Source: Antrodiella citrinella (lineage: Eukaryota > Basidiomycota > Agaricomycetes > Polyporales > Steccherinaceae). From it: a stretch of DNA of 53,971 bases. The translations under genes were made by a program, and so were the position numbers. Of the stretch, positions 12,185-24,595 are shown piece by piece (the first letter of the stretch is position 1; each line of letters starts with the position of its first letter). The stretch is from contig SGPM01000180.1 in the NCBI GenBank assembly GCA_004802725.1, forward strand, positions 1 to 53,971, given 5' to 3'. Under the pieces are notes generated by a model. That model searched no databases. It was not told where the DNA came from and saw nothing but the letters and a program-made list of their open reading frames with translations.

Positions 12185-15100
12185 CTACCGATCCCAGTCC
12201 TCTAATGCGAACGCGAATATGCCGAACGCAGGCGCAGCCTCTCCGGTCCCTCCCGCGAGACTTTCTACGCCTCGTCTGACGAAACGGACTAGAGCGTCCA
12301 GTTCTCCAGACATCTTGTCCAGACGGACGTGAAAGCTTTCCTCCGCGAAATCGATGGCCGAGGTGGCATTTAGTGAAAACGACGTCTCCGGAACTTCCAT
12401 AGAGTCTTCGTCCGGCTCAGATTCGGATGAACTTGAGTTCTCCTCGAGGAGGGATAGGGAGAAGCCGATGACGTTACGCCGTTGGCGCTTCTGTCGTTTG
12501 CTCCGATGCCGCTTCACGTGGATGAGAGATTGCTTGGAGATGTCGAGTGTGGTATCGCCTGCATAGGCCACGAAACATTCACTGAAGTGGAGACACATAT
12601 CGAGGACTGAGGTGACGGCGCGGTGGAGCGCTGATGTCTAAAGGAGAAGGGAAAGTTTGTTGGTGTCGGGTTTGGAAAGATATGATACGCGCAAAACACC
12701 CACATTGGCATGCAGCAAACATCTGCCTTCAATCTTTGCAAGACTAGATCAAACATTAGCGTGCCACTTCCCGTAAGATCGATGGTAAAAACGCACTGCT
12801 CTCTGTGAAGCGTTATCATATCATCGAGGGACCCCGCATCTCTCAACGCTGAGTGAAAAGACACAAGTTGAGTATGTAGGACCTAGCAAAACATGTGAAT
12901 GATCGGGTAAAGATCAAAGGGGACCTGGACCCACGTTGGTTGACACGAAATTCAGCAACGCACTATCGGTGAAATCACATGAGCACCTCGTGTACGGAAC
13001 TGAGCTGGAAAGACACACTCACTTGACAAACCACGATAACTTACTCCTCATCGCGTAGAATACCTTCAAGTCGTTGCCAGCATGCGACACGCTGCCGATA
13101 GCGCTACGCACAAGGATACGCTCCAACGTATGCTTGGCACGTCTGATCTGTAAAATAAACACGAAGACCGACGAGTAGACCTGCATCGCACGCGGTCCAA
13201 ACATGTAAGTGAGGGGAAATGGGACTGCATATTCAATCAGCAGGCCCTCGATGGCACGGACGGTGCGCGAGATAGCTTTTCCATTGTGGCCACGATGGGA
13301 AAATCGGACGAGGGATGGGTCCACCCAGGACGTACGACCCATCTCAATAACGTCACGAAACGCGCTGTTCAAGAAGTGGAAGTCTGTCCATGGTTGAGGG
13401 CTATCCATCTACACCGTAGCTACTGTTAGGGAAACCGAAGCGACTGTTGATAACATAAAACTGACTCGTGCAAATAGAATATCCACGAGATTTGATATTG
13501 CATCTCCCCGGCGCATGAGTAAGAGATCCTCCATGGCTGACAGATGATGCCAAAGGTCACAGTCATCGACCAAGACCTGCGTCATCCTGTCTTGCGCTGA
13601 TCTGCACGGCGACACGAGCTCGTCGTAAACCAGACGGGAGAAGTCGTCCACGGAGCCGACATACGGTGAGCTAGCCCCATGGTCGGGACTACAGGTGGTA
13701 TCTGCGGACAAAAGTGAGCTGAAGGGAGGCCAATTGGGGGTCAGCACACTCCCCCCAGTCCTCTCAAACACCGTAGTCATACCCAGCGCACGCAGAAGGC
13801 CAACTGCCTTCCCAGCGCTGAGAACATGTTCAGCGGCGTACTGCAAGAATAGGGGTACGGCAACGAGGGAAGAGGCGCCACCGCCGTCGTCTTCGGCATC
13901 ACGAAGCACGAAACCGTCCGACCAGAAGTCCGGGTCTAAGAGCGGGAGCTCGTTGTCCTCGATGAAGAACTCGTCGTCGACGGTTTGGGTGTGGGCGTCG
14001 GTTGGTCCGGACAGGTCGTGTACGGGCATCCCGTCTCCAACCCACTTGCCAATCATCTTCCATAGTGGTTCAGCTGAGGCGCCGAATACGGTCATGAGGT
14101 TCCTCGAGGTGACGGTATCTCCCATGGAGGCATGTTCTATGACGTTAAGGAGAAGAGAATCCAATAGTAAGGCCGTTAGATTGGAGGGAGACATCCGCTG
14201 TGGTAAATCAGGAAGGGTCCAGAATTCCTCGAGTACGTCAGAAGATCGGGTCGCGCGTCGCGTAATCCCCAGAAGAAGTTCTCGTATGACAACAAACGTC
14301 TCTGAGAACTCGTTTCGCATAGCGACTTCCAAACTGAGGAAGCTGACGATCGTAGGACAGACCCCGCCCCCGGCTTTGCATATCTGTTCTTCCCGGGTAG
14401 CGCACCAAGTATCGAAACGTCGTAATTGGGAGTCGACAGCTTCAGCGAATGCCTCCAGGGTGCGAGAACTTCGGTATTGATTGCGAGTTAGGCGGACAGA
14501 AGGTATCGTTTGACTTTGTCCATGGAGAGAGGAGTCGTAAACAGCAGCGGCGAACTTGCGGAGATGTTCCACGACCGTTGCTGTATGTGCAAAGGAGTTC
14601 AGGACGGACGACAGAGCGGAGCGAGTAAGGTGAAGGACACCAGGAGCATCTGGAGCAGGCTGCACGTATATGGGTTTTTAGCCTCAATCCGGGAGAAAGG
14701 CATACACATACCACAAAGGTGAATGGTCGATCGCCAAGATTTGTCCATGCAAGCATGGTATTCCGACGACCTTGCAGACCCATGAGAATTTCACGAACAG
14801 CGTCATTTTCATGTATGTACCGCTAGAGTAATCCGTGAGACGGTATGAATCCAGAGAATGCATACACATACTTCTTGCGCAATGCCGTCAAACGAAGGAC
14901 CAAGGCGTGAGCCCAACGCACGTTTGAACGCTGGACCTGTTCAAATAACTATGAGCCATAATTAAGTGATGGTAAAAGAGACTGCTTGATCACCAAAAGT
15001 GGACACATCTTCTACATTCAGCGGTCTTTCGGTGGAGACATCTATCCGCCAAGTCTCTCTCCAATACTGTCGCGCCTGCAATGCTTCGACGATGTCTCGA

Positions 15101-16239
15101 TGTCGATAATTGTTTACAGGCACCGATTCCGCATTGCTGACTGGCTCAATTACAACAGTAATTGGCGATGTCGAAGAAGGCAGTGATTGAAGACGATCTC
15201 CAGACCCGAGTGACGACAGTGAATCATTAAGGTCGTCTAGATCGTCCAATGCTGACAAAGAAGGTGTGCTTCCACCGCTATCCGATTCCCAATTCTCCAC
15301 TGTGCTGCCCGGAGGTAATCCAGCTCCTTGCCAGTGTTGCCCCTCGAAAGGTTCCTCGGCTAAGATATCCGTCCATGTCAGGCCTGGAGTGGCTGTGGGA
15401 GGGTTCCGTACTCGATCCATGTACTCTTCGGCATATTGAAGAGTACTTTGTGACGGAGGAATTGACAACAGCAGCTACTTGTGGAATAAGCATAATTGCA
15501 TGACAAATTACGGAAGGTACATACCAATAATTGAAGATGATTAGGAATCCGAGATGCCTACGAACTCATGTCAATTCACGCCTTCGGCATGCTTAACAGG
15601 TGGACTTGCATTAATACTTGAATCAAGCTCGTTGCCCATTTCCAATATTTGGGTCTGGAGCCTTTTATATGCCACAGCCAGAGCATCGGCATGTGCATCT
15701 TCAGACAGGATACGAGATTTCTGAACCAGTCTGTTATCATGTGAGCATAAAAACGATTTACAAATATGCAGAACGCACCCTCCAATCTGTTTGCCAACAG
15801 TATCCATATCAGAGCTCAGCGCAGGCCGCACCGTCGTGTCCAGATTCTTTGATACAAACTCGACAGAAAGGCGAAAATTCTCCTCATCATCCTCCGCGGA
15901 CAACGATGCGGTCTGGGCTACCAGATCCTGGTATAATGGGAGTAGGCGCAACGACTGCCGTGTTGACGGACGAGCAGGCATGCGCGAAGGTGCCCTTTGC
16001 GTCACTCTGGAAGCTGGACGCGATGGTCTCATGGAGGACGCACTGGAAGAAGGTCTCATGGAGGCACTTGTTGAGGGTCTGACAGACGACGCACTGGACG
16101 ACGGCCGCATGGATGCGCTGGATGGTGGGCGTAGTGACGCGCTCGAGGCTGGTCGGGGAGATGCACTGTCTGAGGGTCGCATCGACGCGCTCGATGCAGG
16201 ACGACGAGACGAAGCATCTCGAGAGTCAGAAGGTTTCAT
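12185..16239 (-). CDS. GCP5: Gamma-tubulin complex component 5 (Spc97/Spc98 family)
   Basis: A gamma-tubulin ring complex subunit that nucleates microtubules at spindle pole bodies. From ATG 16239 the protein begins with a Ser/Arg/Pro repeat. It then has a conserved N-terminal helical region (LLPLYQDLVAQTASL, then IPNHLQLL joined to LLLSIPPSQSTLQYAEEYMDR across the intron near 15476-15522). TWTDILAEEPFEGQHW and PGSTVENWESDS follow. The GRIP1 region contains YIHENDAVREILMGLQGRRN, and a long exon includes the FWSDGFVLRD motif typical of GCP5/6. The GRIP2 region includes FGPRAMQVYSSVFVFILQIR, then LRDAGSLDDMITLHRE joined to LAKIEGRCLL. The C terminus is acidic and ends at 12185. All joins keep frame. 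GCP5 rather than GCP6 is favoured from overall resemblance, but this needs a profile search. Confidence 0.83.
16006..16205 (-). repeat. Degenerate 20-24 bp repeats encoding SASMRPSS-type units in GCP5
   Basis: Read on the minus strand, the first GCP5 exon encodes at least eight near-repeats of the type S-A-S-(M/L/P/V)-R-P-(S/A)-S. The DNA copies have diverged at third codon positions while the amino-acid pattern is kept, giving a disordered, positively charged, Ser-rich N terminus. Confidence 0.8.
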
Positions 16240-19023
16240 GGCGGACGCACTTATCCACGTAGTAGGAGTATAATCTATGAGCGATTTCTTAGCACATTCA
16301 ATCTTGCAAACTTATTATGATCAACTTACAAGAATGCGATTGCACAAGCTCACGCTGAGTACTGTCCTTGAGTTAGAGTACCTCTGTAAAGAGTTGTTCC
16401 AAGAGCTCGTCGACGTTCATAGTGGACGCGCCGACGTGTACATGTCACACTCGCGTTACATGTCGCGCGAGTAACGTAGCGTCACAATTTGTCACTGAAA
16501 GATGATACCAAACACACCCGATGCATTTGAGTGCTGATGACACTGTACATATGTAACACGACGTAGAACAAAGATATAGATGAATGAATGAAGTGTACGA
16601 CGACCGTAGAGAATGAATAACCTCAACGGCTCCGGAGAGCCCAGGCCAACATTTCTCAGCCGTCCGAGTCAACCTCTATGTGGAAGGGAGACACGCAGTA
16701 ATTTTGGCATTTCACCAGAACCGATACAGGGTGAGAATACGACATATAAATGTCATCTGTTCGGGCAGAAAGAAGCCAGGAGGACCATGAGAATGGGAAC
16801 AAAAACAGCGGAATGGGGAAGACTCTTCTGTATTGAAACAGGTGAACTGACTTGAGGGAAGCTTCAGGTCGGTGATAGAACTAAAGATATCCTCAACCCA
16901 GAAACAAGGTCATGTCCAGAGGGAAGTGGCAGAACGACAGCGAGAGGATATGAAGAAGTGAAGAAATGAAGCATGAATGAAGAGCAAAGATCATCGGAGG
17001 CGAAAAAAAGACAGCTTTATAGACGGAAGTTGCCGAATAAACATATCAAAACAGTATGTTCGGCAAGGACGAGTGCGACGTAGGACGTTGCAAAGACTGG
17101 AATTGAAGCTTGAAAGCTTGAAGTCTAGGATCCCCCTCACTCGAAGTGGTTGGTCGTACGAACAAACTGGTGAATTGTGAAGGACTTGGTTATTAACGTC
17201 AGATCGGTTAGCAGCGTCATGGTCGAGACAAGGGGATTCACTGTATGGTGCACTGTCTATTATACTACACGCAAGGGCGTGGACGTCCTATTTCATGTAT
17301 TACAGTGCCTAAATAGTGAAAGAGTAGTTGCCACGGAGTCTACTTGAAAGGCAAACCAACCCCCGGAGGCATCACCTTGAGCGGAATGAAGACTCCACCG
17401 ATGCTGCTCGTGCAAGACCGTGCCCTCAACTTGTAGGAACTGTTCTGTCCATGCACAGGTATAGATACTTGATGCACATGTCAGTACATGTCTTTACTAT
17501 AGACGACAACTTCTGAGAAATCACACGAACCCATCAGCAGAAGAACATGACTGGAATATCTATCCATGAAGAGAGGCGGCGGGTTAAGCAGTCGCCACCC
17601 GAGAATAAGCCCTGGCCTCCGCCGCGAAGAACGCAGAACCAAAAGTGGAATGACGCGACTCCGTGCTTGCTGTGAAACGTGTCCATGGATAACGAGAACG
17701 ACCATACTTGTGTGTGTGTGTCCCGCTTTTGCGCCTAGAATGTCCCATCACCAGGAATTTGTCATCGGTGGCGTCAACAGCGTTGTATATGGGAAGTACT
17801 GAGTGATCTGTGATGGTCAAAAGGTAGATAACGGACCCGGTTAGAATGGAAGGGGACTTTGAGAGGACTGCGGGGGACCGAGCGGAGACTTGGAGAACGG
17901 AAGACAACATATCGTAGCGCGCTGGCGGCTGTTGGAATGTTTGGGCGTGTAGGACGTTGAACCATGAACATCGTCGGACGACGGCAAACGGGTGTGCTCG
18001 CCAACGTTGGCGGGATGCACACTTGTGATGACAAGAACGTGGGCATAAGCACTCGGCTACGCCGCTAGCCTCGTTTTCCGGTCCGCACACCCAGGCAGGA
18101 TTTGTTGGAGGGATGTTGGGCTTTGATTCCTTCCCCGACGTTCTGTACTCTCCATCCTCGGCCATTGGATTTCCTCCTGCTCAGCTGAAGCCATCAGCAT
18201 TCCCCGTCGTCCTATTTCCATCCCCTAAATCTCGATCCCAGGACGTTGAACGAAAGGGGCAGCCAGGTGGCTGTCTTCCCAGCCAACGCTGCTGGTTTAA
18301 ACCTCTGGTCATAATCGATATCGAGGCAGGCCCCGGACTAGCCTCAATTTCGGTTCAAAGTCACGCGCGGACGACACAGAAATAGAGGAAACGACGGTCT
18401 TTTCATCCCTACACTGCGAACTCCGGGGATCTCGCTGCAGCTAAACGCACCCCTGTCCCGCACCCTGCGGTCTCCGGAACGTCTAATCTTAACAAGCTGC
18501 TCGGCATTGACGGAAGTATAGGGATACTGGGTCAGCCCGAGAGTCGTTCGACTTCAGGTGAGTGACTTTAGTGCTTTGCTTTTTAACCTTTGGTTTCTCA
18601 AGTCTGATCCTTCTCCCCTTCTCGCCCTGCTGCCTGCGCACGCAGTGGTTGCATAGGTTACCCTACAGAGGCGGTGCATCTGGTACGCTCTGGACGGACG
18701 GTCCCTCCACTTCACTGCGTCATAGTCGCATTGGCAGACGCGCCATTCTCCCAAGCTCATGATACAAAGCAACGTCAAGCTTGCTCGTCATCCAAGCCAT
18801 TGACTTGGACTTTTGTTCTTGTTACCACCGCCCTCTACCATCAGCCCGATCCTCTACTTTACCAATCACGTTCTCCTTGGAACTGATGCTATCATCTGTT
18901 CTGATACTCCCTTCACATTCGTCTCAAGGAGCCTCTACCACGCTATTTGCACGACGTTCTGCTCCCAGACCTGTCTCTACCGTCCCCGACAGGGAGATTC
19001 ACATACCCACTCTCCCTCCAGCC
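16240..19023. other. Long divergent intergenic region between GCP5 and the first RhoGEF gene
   Basis: About 2.8 kb between two head-to-head genes. Positions 16560-17160 are A/G-rich on the + strand with no coding signature. Position 18557 is a consensus donor (CAG|GTGAGT) in sequence that looks like a RhoGEF 5' leader, suggesting an intron in the untranslated region. The only long open frame is the minus-strand ORF at 17584-18165, listed separately. An unrecognised gene could be hidden here. Confidence 0.4.
17584..18165 (-). CDS. Uncharacterised 193-codon open frame, doubtful
   Basis: A continuous ATG-started frame on the minus strand inside the GCP5/RhoGEF spacer. It is Cys- and His-containing near its start (CLCPRSCHHKC) and basic toward the end. 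It has no recognised domain, signal peptide or clear membrane span. The composition is not obviously coding, and the region should contain promoter and leader sequence of the + strand RhoGEF gene. It is kept as a candidate because of its length only. Confidence 0.2.
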   Translation of the reverse strand: MAEDGEYRTSGKESKPNIPPTNPAWVCGPENEASGVAECLCPRSCHHKCASRQRWRAHPFAVVRRCSWFNVLHAQTFQQPPARYDMLSSVLQVSARSPAVLSKSPSILTGSVIYLLTITDHSVLPIYNAVDATDDKFLVMGHSRRKSGTHTHKYGRSRYPWTRFTASTESRHSTFGSAFFAAEARAYSRVATA

Positions 19024-22000
19024 ATGACAACAACCACCTCGACTACGGCAACTCTTCGCCATTCGTCTTCCCTTCCTTCGGCCATGAGCTTGAGCCTCAC
19101 CCCTACGCCTGTCCTCGCTACTCTGGGGTCCAGTAGCATTCTACGACCTACTCCACGCAAGGTCCTTTCCTACCCGGGTCCAACCACAAAATCGCCTTCC
19201 CCACAGAGATTTGTACCATTAACACCCATCTTGGCTTCTCCTTCACTTACCCCAGAACCCCGCGAAACCAAGGATGTGGGCGTCCTCGGCACCCGATCGA
19301 GTGCAAGTGATGCTCATAAAGTCGATTACCTAGACGCCAGAAAGGTCGTGGCGGATGAGTCAATCGCTGGTAGCGTAATACAACCTGGGTCTGCAGGTGG
19401 ACAACATGAGGCAAATCCCATTATTTGGTCTGCGGTAAGGCGCAATCTGTGGCTGCAATGTGGAACATTAATTCAACGCTCTGTACAGGACTCTACGGCA
19501 ATGGGTGGGCCTCATCTCACGTCATCATCAGATATCGAAGACCAGAGCCCGCCCATATCACACAGCACCTTGGGCCTGTCATCCGCTGCACTAAAGGATG
19601 ACGGCGTGACTCCAATGTGGACGTCCACGCCTCCTACCCCTCCGCAAAACCCGGAATGTTTGGTTGATACTATCTCAGCAACGCGTGATCGCGGTGCATC
19701 AGGGGCGCACGTTCATTTGGATTTCGGCGGGCGCAAGAGAAGGACGAGTAAACCTCGGCCTGCAAGCGTGTCTGTATTCCCTCCTTTACCTTCATCGTCT
19801 GCATCGTCTTCATCCCCTCATCCCGCGATTGCACGCTCTAAGAGTACCATACATCGCAGCATGTCAACCTCACCGAGGAAGACGGACAAACGCCGGCGGT
19901 CCATGCCTCCGAACTTTGGGAAACCTCTTCCGCCGCTACCTCCTACGACCGCCCTTAGTTCAGTATCTGCGTCTCCCTCGCGTCCGACCACGCCTCGGCT
20001 GACATCGTCGGCGTCTTCATTATGCCAGTCAGCCTCTTCTCGATCTCGGTCTTGTTCAAAAACTAGGAGAGGCATGGATCTTGAGCGACCTGATGACTGC
20101 GTCTTGCTTCCTAGTTTCTCCAGGAATACGGCTTCAACCACAAAGATGAAGAACCTCGACTCGAGAGAAGTCAAGTCGGAGGGTGATCATAGCTCTCCTT
20201 TGGATCGGTCCGACTCGTTGGCGTCGTTCAAGACTGCAAGGTCAACGGTTTCTCCGCCGACCAGTCCTCCCGTACGGTCTCCGCCGACAAAGAAGGTCTT
20301 TCACATTTCAGGTTCCGTTTCGGAAGGCGAGAACAGCGACGACGAGGCTTCGAGAGGTCGACAGGTGGAGAGGGAGATAGCTGCGAATGTGGAGGAAGTG
20401 AGGAGGCTGAAGCGGTTTCATACCTTTGTGGAACTGCTGAAGACGGAGGTTGGGTACCTGATGGATTTGAGGGCGTTGGTCACGGTACGCCGTTGTGGTT
20501 GCTGTCTCTGCTACACAGTCTAAAAAACTGTCACTGTCTTTCAGATTTACCTCGCGCAGTTGCCCCATGTCTCCGTCAACGCCCCTTTACTTTCTGCTCG
20601 CCCGTCTCCTTCGTCCATATCCATCTCGAGCCTTGGCTTGACCCGGTCTTTTCCCTCTTCGCGCTCCTCGTTCATCGCAGTGCCCCAAGTGTCAGGTGCG
20701 GCGTCTGGACAACCCTCGGTCATCAGTCCGGACTTTCTCAGCGCATCCGCTCGAGTTGACGCGGATGCTCCACGAGATAGCGGAAAGCTGCATCCGGATT
20801 CCGGCCGAGACGCGAAAAAGACGCAAGACATTCGTCGCACCTTGCTGTCTGAGTCAGATATGCAACTGGTCAGTCGGAATTCACTGGAGCTGCTCAAGTT
20901 GCACGAGGGCTTTGTCAGAGAGTTGCGTGAGACGGTCACACCTCTTGGCTATGGCGCGGTTTTCGCCCGGCTGGATGACCCCATAGGAGAGGAAGGTGAT
21001 GTGGATTACTGGGCGGCTTCAGACATGGTGGATGTGGCGGTAAACGTGACTGCGGATGTGTTCGTCCGTCAGGTACGCTTTGCCTAGTGTCTTTCGTCCA
21101 GTTTCTTGACTAACGCCACCAATTAAGGCCTCGTCCTTTGGCATATACGAACTTTTCTGTGCCAAGCACAATGAGGCTGGGGATATTGTCCGGAACGCCC
21201 AAGACCAATACGCTGCGGAATGGGATGGGTTTGAGCAGCTCTGCTCGCTTTTGGTTGCCCATGCGTTCGAGCTCCCTGCACACCCGCAAAGCGCGATGGA
21301 CGACCCGGAGGCCGGCGACCAGTCTTCGGAGTCTCTGAAGCGTGCCAGGCGACATTCGACCCCCATTTTGACAGCAGCACCGCCATCGTCTTTCACCATG
21401 TCCGCAAGGCCACCAACGGAATACGCCGAGACTCGTAAGCGAAAACGCTCCGGCGACAGTCCGTTCACGTCGCAGGTGGGCAGACTCAAGTTCATGGACT
21501 TCATGATCAAACCTGTACAGCGGATATGCAAGTATCCGTTACTCCTTGATCAGCTGAAGTCGAGCTGTGCGGACGATGCGGTGGGTGCGGTCGACAGGGC
21601 CTGTACGGACATGCGTTCAGTCGTCGGATTGGTCGATATGGCAAGCATGAAGCAAGCTCACAGTGTCAAGTCTGCCCTCATCGTCTCTCGCATTGCACCT
21701 TCACTGCCGGCGCAACCACCGAGATCAGCCTCACCATCTTCTCCTGCCATCCTCGGAGCAGAGGAACGCCCTTCTTCGTTGACTGCGGAGTTTCTCACAT
21801 CCTTGGGAGCCTGCTTGCTGAGCGGTGCGCTGGATATCGTTCAGCATCCGTCGTCTCGGGCGAGGTATCTTGGGTCGTTCTTGTATGTCGGTGGCTACAT
21901 GGTCATGGTGAAGATCACGAAGGGTGGCAAGGTCTATGAACCTAAGTACTGGTTTTCCCTGTCTGGCTTCGAGCTGATCGAGGACGAGGAAGAGGACGGT

Positions 22001-23583
22001 GAGTGACCTCTTGCGCATAATGGACTCTTCCGCTCACACTGCGCTTTCTTCGTCTAGCGACGTTTCCCTATTCTTTCCAGCTCTGCGGCTATGGTCACTA
22101 CCTCCAGTTCGCCGCTTCTTGTCAAATGGAGAAGGAGATCTGGATGGCGGCTATACAAGACGCTATGTCGACTGCGCCAGAGTGGAAGAACGAGCCCCAG
22201 TCGAGTCTCCCAGATGCCATCGCAGCGACGTCACCGACAGAGGAGGAGCACCATGAGTTTACTGCTACCCCTCTGCCCACCATCCAGTCCTTATCCGAGT
22301 TCGAGGGCAGTGACGCAGTCGTTCCACCTTCTGCCACGAGATCACAGTCTAGACCTCAGAAGACCACGTCCAGAGTCGATTCCGTCCTCCGACATGACGG
22401 CCAGACTTCCACCCTCGCCTTAAGTCGACGATCGTCTACTGCATCCGTGAAAGCCTTCTTCGCGCCACTCTCGTTTGACATGTCGTCCAGGATAGCTCGC
22501 CCATCTTCTCAGGTTCGCCAACAAGTCGACCACGCGCTGCACGACGTGTTCTCCGATAACTGCTTGACCATAAGGTCTCAAACCCTACTGCGTGAGGAAG
22601 AGCTTTTCCAGGTTCGGAAGAAGACTACTGCGGGAATGTCTCGGTCAAACTCGGGTTTGAGTCTGACTTCTGCTATGAAAAGACGATACGACAGCGTTAT
22701 TGTCTCGTCTCGGCGTAGGAGTTCTATGGATGGCTACGGGGTAGAAATTGTGAACGATCTGGAGATGAGTAGGCTTACGCCGACGGCTTTGTCGCGGAAA
22801 CCGAAACCCATCGGCGCAAAGCGACGACATCATCCTTGTCTCTCGTTGGTACCGTCTGAGACTCCGACTCTCGCAGAAGCCGACACGCCTGCGCTCAGCC
22901 CTGTTCTCCCCGACTCCCCGTCACCTTTGTCCAACTGCTCATCCGCGACCTCATCCAACGTACCTAGCCCGGTGGACGAACCCATCCCCTTGCCATTGTC
23001 TGCCTCAAGATCCTACCGCCGACCGGAACCCTTGACCTCTAAGGATTATAGACCCAAACGGACAACCTCCATGGTCGACAACGTGCGCTATTTCTTCCAC
23101 TCCCGCTCTGTCTCTCCGACGCCTCCGACCACGGGATGCCATTCTCCCGGGCCAGCGATGAATACCCTGGAAGCCGATGGTGGAGGTATTGCGCAGTGGT
23201 GGCGCAGAGGTTCTCTGCGACGCCGGGCTCAAAGCTCCCCAGACGCTCCCACCGACGACTCTCCCTGTATGACCCCCGGCCAGTCCTCCGACGATCATCA
23301 TGCTTCACATACGGAATCAGATCTTCTCCATGCACGCACGGTGTATTCCAGCATTCAAGATAAAGATACCCGGACTTCTCAGAGCTCGTCGCCGAGTTCG
23401 CGGCGAGTAGCATTCAAAGACTCTATGCCTAGTAGACGTCGGTCATTATACGTTTCTACACGTTTTCAGGCCAAGCCGCCGACGCCTACACGGTCAGACT
23501 CTGTTCCTAGTACCCCTCGGAAGACTTTGAAAAGCGTACTATTCTTTCGCACTAGTTCTTTTACACCATTAGATAATCGTTGA
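19024..23583 (+). CDS. RhoGEF with DH and PH domains
   Basis: A guanine-nucleotide exchange factor for a Rho-family GTPase, roughly 1,430 residues. ATG 19024 has a good context (GCCATGA). An in-frame upstream ATG at 18886 is an alternative with a weaker context. The first about 450 residues are Ser/Pro-rich and disordered. The DH domain starts at VRRLKRFHTFVELLKTEVGYLM, continues after an intron (about 20482-20544), and has its conserved block in LKFMDFMIKPVQRICKYPLLL. The domain is interrupted by two Ser/Pro-rich insertions. A PH domain follows (LGSFLYVGGYMVMVKI, then KYWFSLSGFELIED) and is completed across an intron at 22001-22058 (LCGYGHYLQFAASCQMEKE). A long Ser/Arg/Pro-rich tail ends at TGA 23583. 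A 54-nt stop-free segment at 19435-19488 has canonical GT...AG ends and is probably also an intron. The target GTPase cannot be inferred. Confidence 0.87.
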
Positions 23584-24595
23584 CTTTTGGACCTCGGATT
23601 TCTTCCCTGCATACACAGTACTTTTTTATTGTTTCCGGTATGACATTCACGATTCAAGTATTTGACTCTTCATCATGGACCCCCCTCCCATTCTTGCATG
23701 TCCCGCATGACTTTCACTTCGTTCAAGTATCATCGACTCTCAACTACTATGACTTTCGACGCATTTTACTCGCATTACACGTATGACTTTCTCTTGTATT
23801 CATTTCGTTATGATAGCAATACCCCATGGTTCTGTTCATTCCAGTCACGTCAGATCTTTGAATTGCGTATATTCTCGAAAATGTACTAACAATGACATTG
23901 ACAATCGGAATAGGCACATCCCAGGCACATTGCAAGAGGAGTGTCGTACCTCGAAATGTGATAAGCAACTCTATGCACAACCAACTTCGAACTTCATCTG
24001 CGAACAATTCTATTGCACAACTTCTACACCCTGTGACACTCATCACGCGACTGTGAATTGCGACATGAGAGAGGTCAGTTGTTTAGTATCATGACTATTG
24101 CCTACGCTCAGCATGTTCGAACAGGGATTCTCATTGTACACCATGGGTACGATTGGAATGCACACAATCTCCACTCGTCCAGTTATGAATGGGATGTATG
24201 TTTTGTGCCAGTCGCTGCAGGAAAGTAGTTGGGTTGGATTGGGAAGTTGGGAGGGGCGCTGGCTTATATAATCGCTGTACATAATTCGCATGTGTCATAG
24301 CCATACCCTTCTGCTTTCCTGTAGCGATGGGTAGGAGTCTGTAACATTGTGCGATATTTTGTATTCGCCAACTTAGAGTCATGCCGGCCTGTAATGTAGT
24401 GCATAAGTGGAAGCCGACGATGGGCGAAACAATGGTCATACGTGTCGTGATCAAGACAATCGGAAAATGGGAGGAGATATGGGTACATATGTCCAGAGAG
24501 CCTGGATGATGATAACAAAAGTCCATGAGAAGAGCAAAATGAAATCATAGATAGAAGCATATAACGAGAAATTATTAAGAGAAAGAATCAAGGAA
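23584..24595. other. Convergent intergenic region between the two RhoGEF genes
   Basis: About 1 kb that should hold both 3' untranslated regions. Between 23640 and 23790 the word TATGACTTT or a one-base variant (CATGACTTT, TATGACATT) occurs four times at irregular spacing. No coding signature was seen. Confidence 0.45.

Noticed and set aside
12069..12332. 87-codon + strand frame with a hydrophobic stretch after the vWA gene
   Set aside because: It lies over the GCP5 3' end on the opposite strand, and the GCP5 reading is supported by splicing and family similarity.
13695..14480. 261-codon + strand frame
   Set aside because: Antisense shadow of the long GCP5 exon. It has no domain and a biased composition typical of a mirror frame.
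18781..18885. Longer N terminus for RhoGEF 1 starting at 18781
   Set aside because: The codon at 18781 is TTG, not ATG. The first in-frame ATGs are 18886 and 19024, and 19024 has the better context.
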